A stretch of DNA of 50,808 nt, taken from positions 1-50,808 of the forward strand of contig CAYGYG010000020.1 in assembly GCA_964354155.1 (NCBI GenBank), given 5' to 3'. This DNA comes from CAYGYG01 sp964354155 (GTDB lineage: Bacteria > Hydrothermota > Tepidihabitantia > SM23-42 > CAYGYG01). Below, piece after piece: positions 34,541 to 41,546 of the stretch (positions are counted from its first letter, which is position 1; the number at the start of each line of letters is the position of its first letter). Both the position numbers and the translations under genes were made by a program. A model generated the notes under the pieces. That model was not told where the DNA came from. It made no database searches and saw nothing but the letters and a program-made list of their open reading frames with translations.

Positions 34541-35896
34541 ATGAGCCGCCGGTCTTCATACGTTGCCGTGCTGGTCTTTTCGGTCGCGGTCATCGGCCTG
34601 GCAATAGCCTACCGCCGGTTCAAGACCGGTTCCGGGGAGACGACCGCCACCCGGGCGATTCGGATGGTCCAGCTGCTGCAAGGCCGCGAGTTTGACAAAC
34701 TGATTGGGCATTTCGATTCCGATATGAAAACGGCGTTGCCGGCGGACAAGCTGGTTGCAGTCTGGGAGTCGGTGACCGGCCAGTTCGGTTCGTTCGTCGG
34801 CATAGCCTCGGTGCGGACTCAACGAGTGATGCAATACGAAGTGGCGATTGTGACGGGCCAGTTTGAAAAGGGCGCCGTCGGCATTCAGCTCGCTTTTGAC
34901 CAAAAGGCGCGGATTAGCGGCCTCTTTTTCCGGCCGGCCCAGCCGGCCCATGAATACGAGGCGCCCGGGTACGTTGATACATCGCGTTTTGCCGAACACG
35001 AGGCGCAAGTCGGCGATGGTGAATGGGCATTGCCCGCGGTCCTGTCGCTGCCCGACGGCGCCGGTCCGTTTCCGGCGGTGGTCCTGGTTCACGGCTCAGG
35101 TCCTCAGGATCGCGATGAAGCGCTCGGTCCGAACCGGCCGTTTCGTGATCTAGCCTGGGGGCTGGCCAGCCGGTCGATTGCGGTTCTTCGCTATGATAAG
35201 AGAACACTGACGCATCGCGACCGCCTGGCCGCTTACGCCGGGCGCATGACCGTGGATGAAGAGGTGATCGATGATGCGGCGGCGGCCGTCGCCCGGTTGA
35301 GAAAGATGCCGGTCATCGACCAAGACCGCATCTTCGTTCTCGGACACAGCCTGGGCGGTACGCTGATACCAAGGATCGGACTTAAGGCCCCGGATGCGGC
35401 CGGTTTCATAATCATGGCCGGTATGGCGCGTCCTTTGGAAGACGTGATTCTGGACCAGTTCCAGTATCTCTGCCGGCTTGACGATTCGGTTACGGTTGAA
35501 GAACAGGTCCAGCTTGACCAGATGGCGAAACGAATTGCGCGGGTCAAGGACCCGGGGCTGTCCGAGAAGGTCAAGCCCTCGGATCTTCCGTTCGGCACCC
35601 CGGCTGCTTATTGGCTCGACCTGCGTGCCTACCGTCCGGGCCGCGAGGCACAGCGATTGGCCAAGCCGATCCTCGTGCTTCAAGGCGGCAGGGACTATCA
35701 GGTAACGGCCGAGGATTTTAAGATATGGCAAGATGAACTCGCCGGCCGCGAAAACGTGACGTTTAAGTACTACGCCGACCTTAACCATCTTTTTGCAGAA
35801 GGGAAGGGGATGGCGACGCCGGCAGAGTATGGTGAACCCAGGCATGTGGCTGCAACGGTGATTCGTGATATTGCGGACTGGGTGGAGAGGCACTGA
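34541..35896 (+). CDS. Membrane-anchored alpha/beta hydrolase with N-terminal DUF3887 domain
   Basis: A 451-residue protein. An N-terminal membrane anchor or uncleaved signal (VAVLVFSVAVIGLAIAY) is followed by a DUF3887-like domain (about 38-130: AIRMVQLLQGREFDKLIGHF ... GAVGIQLAFDQKARISGLFF). The alpha/beta-hydrolase domain has an oxyanion strand VLVHGSGPQDRDE, nucleophile elbow GHSLGG, acidic residue in LQGGRDYQV and histidine in LNHLF. All triad residues are present, so it should be an active serine hydrolase on the periplasmic face, perhaps an esterase or peptidase; the substrate is unknown. It follows a 41-residue membrane peptide and precedes a zinc-ribbon protein by 17 bp. Confidence 0.85.
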   Translation: MSRRSSYVAVLVFSVAVIGLAIAYRRFKTGSGETTATRAIRMVQLLQGREFDKLIGHFDSDMKTALPADKLVAVWESVTGQFGSFVGIASVRTQRVMQYEVAIVTGQFEKGAVGIQLAFDQKARISGLFFRPAQPAHEYEAPGYVDTSRFAEHEAQVGDGEWALPAVLSLPDGAGPFPAVVLVHGSGPQDRDEALGPNRPFRDLAWGLASRSIAVLRYDKRTLTHRDRLAAYAGRMTVDEEVIDDAAAAVARLRKMPVIDQDRIFVLGHSLGGTLIPRIGLKAPDAAGFIIMAGMARPLEDVILDQFQYLCRLDDSVTVEEQVQLDQMAKRIARVKDPGLSEKVKPSDLPFGTPAAYWLDLRAYRPGREAQRLAKPILVLQGGRDYQVTAEDFKIWQDELAGRENVTFKYYADLNHLFAEGKGMATPAEYGEPRHVAATVIRDIADWVERH

Positions 35897-35913
35897 TTGA
35901 AAGGGAAGTGGAC

Positions 35914-36810
35914 ATGAATACGAGAGACCGTTTGCCGGCATCATCGCCTGAGTTGAACTCACTGCTGATGCTGATTGACCGTGACTTCATGTTTTCGGAC
36001 GACAAGGGTGCCTACCGGCCGAGGATCGAAAAGCAGCAGACCGGTTTGCTTTCGAAGATCGCGTTCATCCGGCCCTTTTTGGAGGACGATGAGAGGATCA
36101 TGCGTGTGGTTCGGGCTTGTTCGCCTTACTCGTTCATCGAACACTTCTTGCAGGGGTGGTACATCGTCTTGATCAAGCGTTGCCTGTTGGTCTTCACCAA
36201 TAAGCGCGTCTTTCACATACCAACCAGAATAAACTATGCATACCGGTTTTCGATTGCCGAGATCCGGTATGGAGACTGCGAAGCAATAAGGGTGACCATG
36301 CTCGGCGGGCTCGAGGTCAAGTATAAAACCGGTAAGCGTGAGGCGTTCAATTACGTGGATGGGCGTGATCGAAAGAAACTGCGGGTATTGCTGGAGACCA
36401 GGCCGTTGTCAGGCGAGACGAGCGAGGCCAAGGCCAGAGTTCATCTCTGCCCGCGGTGCACCAAGGAGTTGAAACACGATGTGTACACTTGCCTGAATTG
36501 CCGGCTTGCTTTCAAGAGCAGAGCCGAAGCGCGCCGAGCGGCGATCATCTATCCCGGAGGTGGATACTTCTATACCGGGCACTTCTTCCTGGGTTTCAGT
36601 GATGCTCTGGTCGAGGGGGTCCTGCTTTTCGTGGTGGTCATGTCCCTCTTGGAAGTAATCGGTCGACCTGGTACCGGGTTCCCTTCATTCATTATTTTTG
36701 CCGCGATCCTGGTGCTGGAGAAGCTGATTTCGGTTTTCCATTCAAACCAGTTTGTGAAAGAATATTTGCCCAAGGAGAATACCCTGAAGTCAGTGATCGG
36801 TGCGGAGTGA
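35914..36810 (+). CDS. Zinc-ribbon membrane protein of unknown function
   Basis: A protein of about 298 residues that I do not recognise as a named family. Residues about 60-165 look like a PH-like/bPH-type domain (CLLVFTNKRVFHIPTRINYAYRFSIAEIRYGDCEAIRVTMLGGLEVKYKTG), a fold common in bacterial membrane-associated proteins. A zinc ribbon follows: CPRC then CLNC, 13 residues apart. The C-terminal ~90 residues hold three or so hydrophobic spans (FLGFSDALVEGVLLFVVVMSLL; FPSFIIFAAILVLEKLI). AAGGGAAG lies 4 bp before ATG 35914, which favours it over GTG 35908. It is third in the small-peptide/hydrolase run. Confidence 0.65.
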   Translation: MNTRDRLPASSPELNSLLMLIDRDFMFSDDKGAYRPRIEKQQTGLLSKIAFIRPFLEDDERIMRVVRACSPYSFIEHFLQGWYIVLIKRCLLVFTNKRVFHIPTRINYAYRFSIAEIRYGDCEAIRVTMLGGLEVKYKTGKREAFNYVDGRDRKKLRVLLETRPLSGETSEAKARVHLCPRCTKELKHDVYTCLNCRLAFKSRAEARRAAIIYPGGGYFYTGHFFLGFSDALVEGVLLFVVVMSLLEVIGRPGTGFPSFIIFAAILVLEKLISVFHSNQFVKEYLPKENTLKSVIGAE

Positions 36811-37018
36811 CCTAGGCGAGGCCGGCCTGCCGGACACGATGTGCGATACGAGAGCCGCGACTTAGGGTTCGATGAGGAGAGATCTGCGCATCGCCCTTGA
36901 CGCTAGTTAATGTGAAAAGTCAAGTCATTTAATATAACCGCCGATGATTGATGAATTACCAGTGCAAGTATCGTGTCGCTGACGCCCTGGTGCGACGTGC
37001 GGTCAGTTCAAATATGAG

Positions 37019-37046
37019 TTGACGAAAGGTCAAAGAAGGCTATAAT
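37019..37046 (+). promoter_or_regulatory. Promoter of the hydrogenase-like signalling cluster
   Basis: TTGACG (37019-37024), a 16-bp spacer and TATAAT (37041-37046). GTG 37063 follows 16 bp later. The seven genes to 41267 run on one strand with overlaps or short gaps, so this is probably the cluster promoter. Confidence 0.7.
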
Positions 37047-37062
37047 TATCGGCCCAACTAAA

Positions 37063-37416
37063 GTGACGCTGAATGACGTAAGAGAGTTGCTGAGCGCTGA
37101 GCTCCTATCCGAAGACGCCGACCTCGGCGGCGAAATCAAGTCCGCAATTGCTTCCGACCTGATGAGCGATGTTCTTGCGCTGGGCCGGCCCGGCGAGTTG
37201 CTCCTCACCGGTCTGGCCAACAATCAGACGATCAGAACCTGTGAGGTTGCCGGAATCAGCGTGGTCGTTTTCGTTCGCGGCAAGCGCCCGCCGGTTGAGA
37301 CGGTGGCGTTGGCCCGTGAGTGTTCGATACCAATAATGAGTACCGGCTTGTCGATGTTCGAGGCGTGCGGCATTTTGTACAGCAAGGGCATTACGACGGT
37401 TCGAGGTAATGCGTAA
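37063..37416 (+). CDS. DRTGG-domain protein (copy 1)
   Basis: A 117-residue stand-alone DRTGG domain. Seen are the opening LNDVRELLSAELLSEDADLGGEI, the core IASDLMSDVLALGRPGELLLTGLAN, and VVVFVRGKRPPVETVALARE ahead of IPIMSTGLSMFEACGILY. DRTGG domains occur next to CBS pairs and in phosphotransacetylases and are thought to bind a ligand. A second copy lies at 39140 in the same cluster. Both have the SDxLxxGxxG-type core, and the pairing with a hydrogenase-like protein and ATPases recurs in anaerobic bacteria (family knowledge). GTG is the only reasonable start after the promoter; its ribosome binding site is poor. Its stop overlaps the next gene. Confidence 0.85.
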   Translation: MTLNDVRELLSAELLSEDADLGGEIKSAIASDLMSDVLALGRPGELLLTGLANNQTIRTCEVAGISVVVFVRGKRPPVETVALARECSIPIMSTGLSMFEACGILYSKGITTVRGNA

Positions 37417-37873
37417 TATGGAATCGGAAATTGTTTTTCAGCGGGAATTCGCGGTTCGGGGCGGCGATTACGTCCACGGCGGCTCGGCGTCATGCACGAT
37501 CAAAAGCCTGCTAAAGGAAATCGGGATCGACCACAACATCCTCCGCCGCGTCGCGGTTGCCGCCTACGAAGCAGAAATGAACGTCGTGATGTATGCCGAG
37601 AGAGGAGTGATCAGATGTACGCTGACCGCGACCGAGATAAGGCTACGGGTTGACGACGTTGGGCCGGGCATACCTGATATTGAAGAGGCGATGCAGCCGG
37701 GCTATTCGACCGCCACCCATGAAATGAGGGAAATGGGTTTTGGTGCGGGAATGGGTTTACCAAACATCAAAAAGAACGCCGATTCCTTCGAAATCGTGTC
37801 GTGCGTCGGGGGCGGTACGAAACTCTTGATCGTCATCGCACTAAATGGCAAGGACCATGACAGCGGGAACTGA
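37409..37873 (+). CDS. Anti-sigma-factor-like ATPase (RsbW/SpoIIAB fold)
   Basis: A 154-residue GHKL ATPase. The N box is AAYEAEMNVVMYA, the G1 box DDVGPGIPD and the G2 box MGFGAGMGLPNIKK. The arrangement and small size match serine-kinase anti-sigma factors (RsbW/SpoIIAB) rather than a full histidine kinase. Such proteins phosphorylate an STAS antagonist and hold a sigma factor; neither partner is in this window. It overlaps the DRTGG stop by a few bases. ATG 37418 (ESEIVFQREF) is an equally good start, with GAGGT 10 bp upstream. The end overlaps the hydrogenase-like gene by about 29 bp, so the three are coupled. Confidence 0.87.
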   Translation: MRNMESEIVFQREFAVRGGDYVHGGSASCTIKSLLKEIGIDHNILRRVAVAAYEAEMNVVMYAERGVIRCTLTATEIRLRVDDVGPGIPDIEEAMQPGYSTATHEMREMGFGAGMGLPNIKKNADSFEIVSCVGGGTKLLIVIALNGKDHDSGN

Positions 37874-39128
37874 TCTTATCCATTCGATCAAGATCGATGA
37901 GCATAATTGCATCGGATGTGTTGCCTGCATGAAGGCGTGCCCGACTCGGGCGATCCGGATCCGTAAGCGAAAAGCGAGGATTGACTACACGAGGTGTATT
38001 GACTGCGGTGAGTGTCTCCGTATCTGTGGGCATCACGGCGTAGTGCCGTTGACGAGCATGCCGTCGGATTTGAAGAAGTTTAAATTCAAGGTCGCAATTC
38101 CTTCGCCGGTCCTGTATTCGCAGTTCGGCCGGTACGCCTCACCGATCGAGGTCCTGACAGCACTTAGAGATACTGGGTTCGACTACGTGCATGACGAGGC
38201 CACGGTCTGCGAGATGACCAGTCTGGCGATTGAAGAGTACTTGAAGGAGCACGCCACGCCCCGCCCTTTTATCTCCTCGGCGTGCCCGGTTGTGATCCGT
38301 CTTGTCCAGCAGCTTTTCCCCGCCTTGTGTCAGCAGGTTGTCCCGATTGAACCTCCTCGTGAAACTGCTGCCAAGAAACTGCGCAAGGAAATCTCGGCCG
38401 AGTTCAAGATCGCGCCCGGGGACATCGGTATCTTTAACATCACTTCGTGCTCGGCCAAGATGGTCTCGATCCTCCGGCCCGAAACCATGGCCCGGTCCTC
38501 GGTTGATGGCGCCATTTCAATCCACGAAATCTATAATGAGGTCATGATGCGGCTCAAGAAGAAAGCGCGGGAGACCATGATGCGCCACGCCAAGAGCGAT
38601 ACCAGCGGGATCGGCATCGGGTGGGCCATCTCGGGCGGCGAGACTAGATCTCTCAAGAATATGGTCACGATTGCCGTTTCCGGGGTCCGAGACACGATCA
38701 AGATTCTCGAGGATGTGGAGTCGGGGAAGCTGAAGGATATCGACTACCTTGAATGTCTCATCTGCCCGAGCGGGTGCGTTGGCGGGCCCTTGGCGGTCGA
38801 AAACAGGTTCGTCGCCAAGAGCATTATCCAGCGGCTGACGAGAGCATTCGGTGACTGCTATCGTGTCGACGGGGCATTTGTCCGACGGCTGTACGATGAA
38901 CGGCTCTTTTCATTCGATTGGGCGTTAAGACCAAAGCCTCTGCCGGCGCTGGCCCGAGACAAGGCCGAGTCCGTCAAGAGACTGAAGATCAAGGAGAGAA
39001 TGATCAAGAGGCTTCCGGGCATTGACTGCGGGCTTTGCGGTGCGCCGGACTGCAAGACGCTGGCCGGGGACATCGCTTGCGACCAGGCCGCCGTGAAAGA
39101 CTGTGTAGTTCTGTTGAATCAGCTTTAG
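37845..39128 (+). CDS. [FeFe]-hydrogenase-like protein, probable sensory type
   Basis: A 427-residue homologue of the catalytic H-cluster domain. Two [4Fe-4S] motifs lead (C22-x2-C-x2-C-x3-C and C51-x2-C-x2-C-x3-C). The H-cluster loops follow. L1 reads SSACP (Cys147 kept; the proton-relay Cys of TSCCP is Ala). L2 reads SCSAK (Cys202 and Lys205 kept; the later Glu absent). L3 reads CPSGC (Cys307, Cys311). All four cubane ligands are therefore present. The C-terminus has a PF04060-type Fe-S motif (CGLCGAPDC ... C412). Loss of the proton-relay Cys and the neighbourhood of ATPases, DRTGG and PHP genes point to H2 or redox sensing. No HydEFG maturases or HydB/HydC subunits are in the window. ATG 37857 is an alternative start. 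Confidence 0.87.
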   Translation: MARTMTAGTDLIHSIKIDEHNCIGCVACMKACPTRAIRIRKRKARIDYTRCIDCGECLRICGHHGVVPLTSMPSDLKKFKFKVAIPSPVLYSQFGRYASPIEVLTALRDTGFDYVHDEATVCEMTSLAIEEYLKEHATPRPFISSACPVVIRLVQQLFPALCQQVVPIEPPRETAAKKLRKEISAEFKIAPGDIGIFNITSCSAKMVSILRPETMARSSVDGAISIHEIYNEVMMRLKKKARETMMRHAKSDTSGIGIGWAISGGETRSLKNMVTIAVSGVRDTIKILEDVESGKLKDIDYLECLICPSGCVGGPLAVENRFVAKSIIQRLTRAFGDCYRVDGAFVRRLYDERLFSFDWALRPKPLPALARDKAESVKRLKIKERMIKRLPGIDCGLCGAPDCKTLAGDIACDQAAVKDCVVLLNQL

Positions 39129-39139
39129 GGAGCATACCT

Positions 39140-39499
39140 ATGAATAAGAGTTCGACGAATCTGGCTGAGATCGTAGAATTGCTTGGCCTCACGGCACGAA
39201 CCGGGAAGACACTCCTGAAGCGGGCCGTCACCGGAGGCATCGTCAGCGACATGTTGAGCGATGTCATGGCCAACGGCCGGAAAGGCGACATTTGGATAAC
39301 GCTTCAGGTTCACCCCAACATCATCGCGGTTGCTGTGCTGAAGGAATTGGCCGGGATTATCACGGTGAACGGCCGCGAACCGGAGTCCGAGACGATCAGG
39401 AGAGGCGAGGCCGAGAACGTCCCGCTTCTGACGAGCGAATTGTCTGCTTTTGAGCTGGTCGGAAAGTTATACGAGATGGGCATCAGGGGATGTGCCTGA
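39140..39499 (+). CDS. DRTGG-domain protein (copy 2)
   Basis: A 119-residue stand-alone DRTGG domain, paralogue of the 37063 product. The core is GGIVSDMLSDVMANGRKGDI, then NIIAVAVLKELAGIITVNGRE and PLLTSELSAFELVGKLYEMGI. ATG 39140 has AGGGAG upstream; an open frame reaching back to 39035 overlaps the hydrogenase-like gene and is not preferred. It starts 11 bp after the hydrogenase-like stop. A ligand-sensing role beside the Fe-S protein is an inference. Confidence 0.85.
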   Translation: MNKSSTNLAEIVELLGLTARTGKTLLKRAVTGGIVSDMLSDVMANGRKGDIWITLQVHPNIIAVAVLKELAGIITVNGREPESETIRRGEAENVPLLTSELSAFELVGKLYEMGIRGCA

Positions 39500-39576
39500 T
39501 GGAAATAGTCAAGAAGATCGCAGACGGGGCAGTCCTGTCCTTTTCTGATGAGCACGCCCGGCGCGGGCGGGACTGA
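39499..39576 (+). CDS. Possible 25-residue linking peptide
   Basis: A tiny frame with TGATG overlaps at both ends: its ATG overlaps the DRTGG stop and its TGA overlaps the ATG of the PHP gene. It would encode a charged 25-residue peptide. It may be a real micropeptide, or only a frame that lets ribosomes pass from one gene to the next. There is no homology to support it. Confidence 0.25.
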   Translation: MEIVKKIADGAVLSFSDEHARRGRD

Positions 39577-40328
39577 TGCAGCGATGGTTTCGGGGCGACC
39601 TTCACATTCACACATGCCTATCGCCCTGCGGCGATTTGACAATGTCGCCGCGGCGTGTGGTCAAGAAGGCGATCAAGGAGCGGCTCGACATGATCGCGGT
39701 CTGTGACCACAATTCCGCCGAGAACGTCGTTGCCGCACAGCGGTGCGCGGCGGGGACGTCGCTGGCCGTGCTCGGGGGCATTGAAGTGATGTCGGCTGAG
39801 GAAGTTCACGTGACGGGAGTATTTGATCGCGGAGAAGGCTTGTTTGGGCTGCAGCGATTGGTCTACGAGCGCCTGCCCGATGCCGAAAATCAGCCCGACG
39901 TGTTCGGCGAGCAGATCATCGCCGACGAGCATGATGCAGTTGTCGGCTACAGCAAGCGAATGCTGATCGGGGCGACGACCTTGACGCTCGAGGACCTGAT
40001 CGATGCGATTCACCAATGCGGCGGCCTGGCCGTGGCGTCCCACGTCGACCGGGAGAGTTTCGGCATTATCGGTACTCTAGGCTTCATTCCCCCGGGACTG
40101 CCGCTGGACGCAGTCGAGATTTCGTCCGCCGTGGGGCGGACCGAGGCGCTGCGTCGGTTCCCGGAGCTTGCTGCTTTCCCAATCGTCAGTTCTTCCGATG
40201 CCCACTATCTGAACGACATCGGCAAGCGCTCGACCCGTTACCTGCTGGAAGCGCCGACGGTTGAGGAGTTGGTGCTGGCGCTGACCGGGCGCCAGGGAAG
40301 GCAGGTTGCGCTTGATGAGAAGGTCTGA
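39576..40328 (+). CDS. PHP-domain phosphoesterase
   Basis: A 250-residue stand-alone PHP protein. Metal-binding motifs are complete: DLHIHTCLSPCG at the start, then AVCDHNS, GIEVMSAEEVHV, ASHVDRE and SSSDAHYLNDIG. PHP proteins hydrolyse phosphoester bonds, for example in histidinol phosphate, nucleoside 3',5'-bisphosphate or RNA and DNA ends. The substrate here is unknown and a signalling nucleotide is possible. It lies within the hydrogenase-like cluster, with its ATG on the TGA of the 25-residue frame and 2 bp before the next gene. Confidence 0.9.
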   Translation: MQRWFRGDLHIHTCLSPCGDLTMSPRRVVKKAIKERLDMIAVCDHNSAENVVAAQRCAAGTSLAVLGGIEVMSAEEVHVTGVFDRGEGLFGLQRLVYERLPDAENQPDVFGEQIIADEHDAVVGYSKRMLIGATTLTLEDLIDAIHQCGGLAVASHVDRESFGIIGTLGFIPPGLPLDAVEISSAVGRTEALRRFPELAAFPIVSSSDAHYLNDIGKRSTRYLLEAPTVEELVLALTGRQGRQVALDEKV

Positions 40329-40330
40329 AG

Positions 40331-40921
40331 GTGGAAGATCTCTCGCTTCACATTCTGGACATTGTGGAGAATTCGATCGAGGCTGGCGCGCGCCGGATCA
40401 AGATCATGATCGATGAAGACATTCTCAATAATCGTTTGATGGTGAAGGTCAAGGACAACGGCTGCGGCATGGACAAGAAAACGCTGGCTCGGGTGCTGGA
40501 CCCGTTCTATACGACGAAGAAAGTGCGGCGGGTCGGGCTTGGGCTTTCACTGCTGGCGCAGGCGGCAAAAGAAGCGGATGGTAATTTTTCCATCAAGTCG
40601 GCCCGGGGCAAGGGGACGGAAGTGGTCGCCCGTTTTGTCTATGACCATATTGACCGTAGACCCCTGGGGAATATGGCGGAGACGATATTGGCCCTGATCA
40701 CTCCGGTGCGGGAGGTCAACATCGACTTTGTCTACGAGCACCGGGTGAACGACCGGGTTTTCTCGCTTGACACGAGGTCAATCAAGAAGGATCTGGCCGG
40801 GGTCGAAATGAGCCACCCGGCCGTAGTTCGGCATATCAGAAAGGAAATAGGCAGGAAGTTGCAGGAATTAAAAGGAGCGCAAGATGAAGAAGCTGAAAAT
40901 CGGCGATCTGGAAAAACTTAG
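40331..40921 (+). CDS. GHKL ATPase (histidine-kinase-like), second copy in cluster
   Basis: A 196-residue protein. The N box is DIVENSIEAGARRIK, the G1 box DNGCGM, the F-box region LDPFYTTKK, G2 VGLGLSLL and the closing GKGTEV. This is a complete ATP-binding domain of the histidine-kinase type, but no dimerisation helix or phospho-acceptor histidine domain precedes it. The C-terminal ~90 residues (ALITPVREVNIDFVYEHRVNDRVFSLDT) are a separate small domain that I cannot name. It may act on a partner protein in the cluster. It starts at GTG 40331, 2 bp after the PHP stop, and overlaps the ferredoxin gene by 38 bp. Confidence 0.85.
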   Translation: MEDLSLHILDIVENSIEAGARRIKIMIDEDILNNRLMVKVKDNGCGMDKKTLARVLDPFYTTKKVRRVGLGLSLLAQAAKEADGNFSIKSARGKGTEVVARFVYDHIDRRPLGNMAETILALITPVREVNIDFVYEHRVNDRVFSLDTRSIKKDLAGVEMSHPAVVRHIRKEIGRKLQELKGAQDEEAENRRSGKT

Positions 40922-41267
40922 AGACAAGGTGAGAAGGACCGCCGTCTTAAGAGAAGGCAAGGCCCGCGCCAAGATCACCGTGCACATGGGGACGTGCGGC
41001 ATCGCCGCCGGTGCCCGCGCGATAATGACGGCCCTCCTGGACGAGATCGATAAGAAGAAGGTGCAGGATATCATCGTGAGCACGTCAGGCTGCGCCGGGC
41101 TGTGCAGCCGTGAGCCGATGGCCACGGTTGAAATCCACGGCACGCCGCCCGTGAAGTATGTCGACCTGACAAAAGACAAGGTCAAGAGGATCCTGAACGA
41201 GCACATATTGAAAGGCAGCATCGTGACCGAGTACGCTTTGGCTTTGGGAAGCGAGCGCACGCATTGA
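40884..41267 (+). CDS. Thioredoxin-fold [2Fe-2S] ferredoxin-like protein (NuoE-like)
   Basis: A 127-residue protein of the NuoE/HydC ferredoxin fold. Usual members bind [2Fe-2S] with C-x4-C and C-x3-C. Here the first pair reads H34-MGT-C38 (HMGTCGIAAGA), so one ligand position is His or missing, while the second pair is intact (Cys70, Cys74 in GCAGLC). AAAGGAG lies 8 bp before the ATG, which supports this start even though it overlaps the previous gene by 38 bp. As last gene of the cluster it is the likely electron partner of the hydrogenase-like protein. No NuoF-type flavoprotein is present. Confidence 0.85.
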   Translation: MKKLKIGDLEKLRDKVRRTAVLREGKARAKITVHMGTCGIAAGARAIMTALLDEIDKKKVQDIIVSTSGCAGLCSREPMATVEIHGTPPVKYVDLTKDKVKRILNEHILKGSIVTEYALALGSERTH

Positions 41268-41333
41268 GAAGGAGGCTGATTTGAGACAATACCGAGTCCA
41301 GTCAATCTTCCGTGCGGTCCCGAAACGTTTGGC

Positions 41334-41361
41334 TTGAATTCTGTTGTTAAATTCGTATAGT
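41334..41361 (+). promoter_or_regulatory. Promoter of the glutamate dehydrogenase gene
   Basis: TTGAAT (41334-41339), a 16-bp spacer and TATAGT (41356-41361). It lies 180 bp before the ATG, so the message has a long leader. Confidence 0.6.
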
Positions 41362-41366
41362 AAGTG

Positions 41367-41546
41367 TCGCTCAGTGATACCCGCAGCGAAGTTATCGATA
41401 CCCACGATTTCGGCTAGATAGGTCCAGTGCCTGCCCGGCAGGTACTCGGAGAAGTCTCATTCTTTATCAACCGTCCGTGGAGTGCGGTCCACTTCGGACC
41501 CCGAAGGAAAGCAAGCTCTGTTACCGACAATAGCCAGGAGGCATGA
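41367..41546 (+). promoter_or_regulatory. Structured 5' leader of the glutamate dehydrogenase gene
   Basis: About 180 untranslated bases. A CCTGC/GCAGG hairpin is near 41432-41444. At about 41485-41508 two overlapping hairpins exclude each other: GGTCC/GGACC and CTTCGG/CCGAAG share bases. CAGGAGG precedes the ATG. I do not recognise a known riboswitch. Confidence 0.4.

Noticed and set aside
37845..39128. Energy-conserving [FeFe] hydrogenase
   Set aside because: The proton-relay cysteine is missing and no HydB/HydC-type flavin and diaphorase subunits follow; the context is regulatory.
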